Origin: Taiwanofungus camphoratus
Taxonomy: Eukaryota; Basidiomycota; Agaricomycetes; Polyporales; Taiwanofungaceae
Length of the DNA stretch: 64,000 nucleotides
Direction: 5' to 3'
NCBI GenBank assembly: GCA_003999685.1
Contig: CP021225.1
Location: 248,001 to 312,000, forward strand
Positions 62,213 to 64,000 of the stretch are shown here, piece after piece (positions within the stretch are counted from its first letter, which is position 1; every line of letters starts with the position of its first letter). The position numbers were made by a program, and so were the translations under genes. The notes under the pieces were generated by a model. The model saw nothing but the letters and a program-made list of their open reading frames with translations, made no database searches and was not told the DNA's origin.

Positions 62213-64000
62213 ATGGCCCCAGTCTTGACGCATCCGTCAGGCGTGAACTTCCTTGACGAGCAGCAACGACCTCCAGTAAACAGTGACGCAGCTACCTATT
62301 ATGGTGGCGAAGAGCAATTCAGCCGCTCGAGGACATACAGTGCCGTACGTATTGACCCTTCGTCGACCCGTTGTTTACCCGGCTCATTCCCACGTCGCAG
62401 TCATTTGCTCATGGATACAACCCTAAACGACCAGCGTTTGACAATGACTGGGTTCGGCGACAAAGGCGAATGTCTCATGATGAGAAGGGCACTGGCCCCA
62501 GACGGTTTTTGATCGACGTCGAGGAGACCATTCGTGTCATTCTCGAGCAGGAGGATACCGACGGCGACTTCCAGATCAGTGTCACTGATGCTGGACCGAA
62601 GCTGATGGCACTCGGTACTGCTACCAGTAATGGATTCAAGAGTTTTGATATCCGAGTGCGTTCGTTACTTTTCATCCGCACAGTTTGTTGCTAATGACAT
62701 CATCGTGCAATCGTTATTCGTACCAGGGAACCTATATGCTCTCCAACCTGCTGCAAGAGCTCGCCCTTGCTCGGGATCATAACAGGAAGCGCATCGTTCT
62801 CGATGAAGCGCGCCTGACCGAGAACCCAGTAGATCGCTTGTCGCGCATGATTAAGAACTCTTTCTGGCATGCCTTGACACGTCGCATCGACGGGGACGGG
62901 CTTGAGATCATCTGCGCAGATCCAAAGAACCGCACTGGGCGCGTAAACCCTCGTATTTACGTACCACACGGCGAGCCCGCAATGGCGGAGTACTATAGAA
63001 AGGTCGCGAAAGACAAACCGCATCTGAACCTGGACGTGCAGGTTCTGCCGCCAAAGCCTGATGATCCACATTTTGTGAAGAGCTTGAACCACAAACCTGG
63101 TATTCTAGCTCTTGCCATGAATGAGATTGATGACGGAAAGCGCGGGAAGACGCTTAAGGGTATTCCTTTCGTCGTACCGGGAGCGCGTTTCAATGAGGTT
63201 TGTGCTGCTACTTTCGCTTCCTCGCATCAATTGACTTGCCTCTTAGCTCTACAATTGGGACTCATACTTTATTTCACTCGGTCTCCTCGTCGATGGGTAC
63301 GTCAACATGGCGAAGGGCATGGTAGACCACTTTATCTTTGAAATCAAGCACTACGGCAAGATTTTGAATGGCAGCCGCAGCTATTATCTATGCCGTACGC
63401 AGCCGCCGTTCTTAACCGACATGGCACTGCAGATTTACAATCAGCTCGACCGTTCTGACATGAATGCGAACCGTGCATGGCTGAAGCGCGCGATACAAGC
63501 AGCGATCAAGGAGTACCACACCATCTGGGTCGCGGAACCGCGCATCGATCCGAAGACTGGGCTCTCACGCTATCGCCCGGACGGGCTCGGCATTCCGCCT
63601 GAGACGGAGGCGACACACTTCACGCACATCCTGGAGCCGTACGCGGCGAAGCACGGGCTGTCCGTGCTCGAGTTCAGCGAGCGCTACAGCGATGGTGTGA
63701 TCAAGGAGCCGGAGCTCGACGAGTACTTCCTGCATGACCGCGCGGTGCGCGAGTCCGGGCATGACACGACGTACCGTTTCGAGAAGCGCTGCGCGAACTT
63801 GGGCACGATTGATCTGCAGGCCCTGCTGTACAAGTACGAGGTTGACATAGGGACGGCTATTCGGGAGGTGTTTGACGACGAGCTGGAGCTGGAGGAGGAC
63901 TTCCCGCTGGCGCCGTTCCCGCCCTCACCGGAAGCGTACGCGAGTCCGCATCGGGAGAGCTCGAAGATTCGGTTGCAGAACAGCACAGTCTGGTTTGAAC
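62213..64000 (+). CDS. NTH1: Neutral (cytosolic) trehalase, GH37, 3' end beyond right edge
   Basis: Neutral trehalase splits trehalose into two glucose molecules in the cytosol after stress or at spore germination. Exons 62213-62344, 62401-62655, 62727-63197 and 63247 onward join in phase, giving 537 residues before the edge (about 750 are usual). The N-terminal regulatory part has a protein kinase A-type site, RRQRRMS with Ser69, and a calcium-binding loop [10 protein letters not shown] (residues 95-104), which marks the neutral and not the acid enzyme. The catalytic domain starts with [15 protein letters not shown] and reaches trehalase signature 1, PGARF (280-284, usually PGGRF) followed by [16 protein letters not shown], then [20 protein letters not shown]. 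The second signature lies outside the window. There is no signal peptide, in line with a cytosolic enzyme. Confidence 0.95.

Overview
The window is nuclear DNA of a filamentous basidiomycete, most likely a wood-decaying Agaricomycete (polypore-like). The evidence is genes cut by many short GT-AG introns (mostly 45-70 bp), a 13-exon secreted laccase, a GMC oxidoreductase, and members of the F-box/leucine-rich and FunK1-like kinase families that are expanded in this group. Gene order is not operonic. No rRNA, CRISPR array or recognisable LTR or other retroelement was seen.

Layout. 0-10 kb: a left-truncated GMC oxidoreductase (-), a small charged four-exon protein (+), a decayed F-box gene (+) and a long disordered protein (-). 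10-18 kb: AT-richer, repeat-like ground with a kinase-like pseudogene (-), a tRNA-like fragment, an intact F-box gene (+) and further F-box-like debris. 18-26 kb: laccase (+), an alpha/beta hydrolase (-) divergent from CTF8 (+) across a 138-bp shared promoter, and a PEX11-family gene (+) carrying a 1.05-kb intron. 26-34 kb: an 8.3-kb stretch with no gene I can support, containing a 215-bp inverted-repeat element. 34-39.5 kb: a 1550-aa vacuolar-type Ca2+ P-type ATPase (+). 42-50 kb: COQ9 (-), a six-exon uncharacterised gene with one apparent frameshift (-), a weak gene candidate (+) and a 229-aa disordered conserved-looking protein (-). 51.5-54 kb: two divergent uncharacterised loci, one with a PD-(D/E)XK nuclease-like signature. 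54-64 kb: a full ABCC-type ABC transporter (-) and neutral trehalase (+), which runs off the right edge.

How the genes fit together. The housekeeping genes (CTF8, PEX11, COQ9, Ca2+-ATPase, trehalase) and lignocellulose or detoxification genes (laccase, GMC oxidoreductase, ABC transporter) are separated by accessory islands rich in F-box, kinase-like and unknown open frames. I rebuilt introns by reading GT-AG borders and keeping phase. Complete models with consistent phase are the laccase (520 aa), hydrolase (248 aa), CTF8 (170 aa), PEX11 (334 aa), Ca2+-ATPase (1550 aa), COQ9 (221 aa), F-box protein (387 aa) and the 229- and 267-aa hypotheticals. Family names come from remembered motifs and not from any search.
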